A stretch of DNA of 5,884 nt from Pseudomonadota bacterium (lineage in GTDB: Bacteria; Myxococcota; Polyangia; Polyangiales; Polyangiaceae): positions 1 to 5,884 of the forward strand of contig JAEZYO010000773.1 of the NCBI GenBank assembly GCA_023419055.1, in the 5' to 3' direction. The notes below the pieces were generated by a model. It searched no databases and was not told the origin of the DNA. It worked only from the letters and a program-made list of their open reading frames with translations. Positions 5,071 to 5,884 of this stretch are shown piece by piece. Each line of letters starts with the position of its first letter. The first letter of the stretch is position 1. Both the position numbers and the translations under genes were made by a program.

Positions 5071-5884
5071 CACGGAAAATCGACGAGCAATCCGAGCCTA
5101 CCGGCTCCTACCCACGAGGCGGGAGCCCACACTTCGCGGCCGTCGATTTTGACCTCGGGTCGGGTGAGCGCGACCAGAACTTCGATCTGCGCGAGCAGCC
5201 GCACCCTGTCCGAGAGCCGCGGCTCGAACCCGAGGGCCGCCCCCGCGGCTGCGTGGAACGCCTGATCCGATCTCGGCTCGGCGATGCCTTGCGACTCGAC
5301 CTGAAACACTCCGAACGCACCCACCCCGCACAGCGACAAGGCGCTTCGATACAGGCAGATGCTCGGAGACGCGGCGCCGACCGTGATCGAAAGCTCTGCA
5401 CCGTCCAGGGCATCGATCTTCGCGAAGGCGGAGCGCGCGAACCGGCCGTCGAGACCGAAGGAAATCCGATTGAGCGAGAGCCGAGCGAGCACGCTGCCCC
5501 CGTAGGCAGGGCTCGGCGCGAGCCCGAACGAAACGGCTCCGCTCCCGCCGAGCGAAAAATGCGGGCCGCGCCGGCGACGCACGGGCATGCTGGTCGCCTC
5601 ATCCCTCTCCTGAAAGTCGGGGGCTCGAGCGCGAAACACCGGAATGGACTCGGAAACGCCCCGAGCCGGCGCCCTCTCGGTCTCGGCTTCTGGCTGGCCC
5701 AGCGCTCGCTCGGGGTCGATAGCGATGCTGACCGAGAGTGACAGCGCCCGAGCCAGCTCGTCGCAGCGTCCGCCAGCCGCTTCGATTTCCCGGAGCCCGC
5801 GCGAAATCCCCGTCTCGTCCGCGATCTCGACGCTGCCGGTCAGGCGTTCCCCCGTGCGTCCGACCCGCGCGATCACTGCCGCAC
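5070..5884 (-). CDS. Probable envelope protein with beta-barrel-like C-terminal domain (5' end off window)
   Basis: The frame is open to the right edge. A GTG at 5874-5876 is available, but the sequence before it is still coding-like and there is no Shine-Dalgarno sequence or signal peptide, so the gene probably begins outside the window. About 270 residues are visible. The first 55 or so (GSVEIADETGISRGLREI, then CDELARALSLSVSIAIDP) resemble a small periplasmic strand/helix domain. A charged, poorly conserved-looking spacer of about 45 residues follows. The last 165 or so residues alternate polar and apolar positions with many Gly and aromatic residues (FSLGGSGAVSFGLAPSPAYG, LNRISFGLDGRF, RLGLLVDFP), as in outer-membrane barrel strands. 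I cannot name the family. Its TGA (5070-5072) overlaps the sigma factor start, so the two are cotranscribed and coupled. It may provide the envelope signal for the sigma system; this is inference. Confidence 0.75.
   Translation of the reverse strand, partial: AAVIARVGRTGERLTGSVEIADETGISRGLREIEAAGGRCDELARALSLSVSIAIDPERALGQPEAETERAPARGVSESIPVFRARAPDFQERDEATSMPVRRRRGPHFSLGGSGAVSFGLAPSPAYGGSVLARLSLNRISFGLDGRFARSAFAKIDALDGAELSITVGAASPSICLYRSALSLCGVGAFGVFQVESQGIAEPRSDQAFHAAAGAALGFEPRLSDRVRLLAQIEVLVALTRPEVKIDGREVWAPASWVGAGRLGLLVDFP

Overview
The window is very GC-rich with strongly G/C-biased third codon positions. It carries an FHA-type sigma-54 activator, an ECF sigma factor and two lipoproteins with long Gly/Ser linkers. 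This combination is typical of a large-genome myxobacterium (Polyangia/Sorangium-like). That assignment is inferred from style and gene families, not from a marker gene.

Layout, left to right. (1) Positions 1-511, minus strand: the N-terminal part of a GTG-started lipoprotein, cut by the left edge. (2) Positions 512-1238: about 730 bases without a convincing gene. From about 655 to 1125 it is packed with short hairpins, several closed by tetraloops and one by GAAA, so it looks more like a structured RNA or dispersed repeat than a coding region. (3) Positions 1239-2675, plus strand: a complete sigma-54-dependent activator with an N-terminal FHA domain, an AAA+ domain with an intact GAFTGA loop, and a C-terminal Fis-type HTH. 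(4) Positions 2676-2789: a convergent intergenic space with a terminator-like hairpin. (5) Positions 5884 down to 2790, minus strand: four tightly packed genes. In transcription order they are a probable envelope/beta-barrel-like protein (5' end off the window), an ECF sigma factor, a single-pass membrane protein with a TPR-like C-terminus, and a cysteine-rich lipoprotein. The first three are joined by stop/start overlaps. The last follows after 50 bases and has its Shine-Dalgarno sequence inside the loop of a perfect 7-bp inverted repeat.

The minus-strand genes read as one envelope-linked regulatory cassette. A surface or periplasmic component, a sigma factor, a membrane-spanning candidate regulator and a lipoprotein are made together. 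The TPR-like membrane protein is the obvious candidate to control the sigma factor, although it lacks the usual zinc-binding anti-sigma motif. The sigma-54 activator is transcribed towards this cassette and probably belongs to a separate phosphopeptide-sensing (Ser/Thr kinase) circuit. No CRISPR array, tRNA, rRNA, transposase or phage gene was seen.
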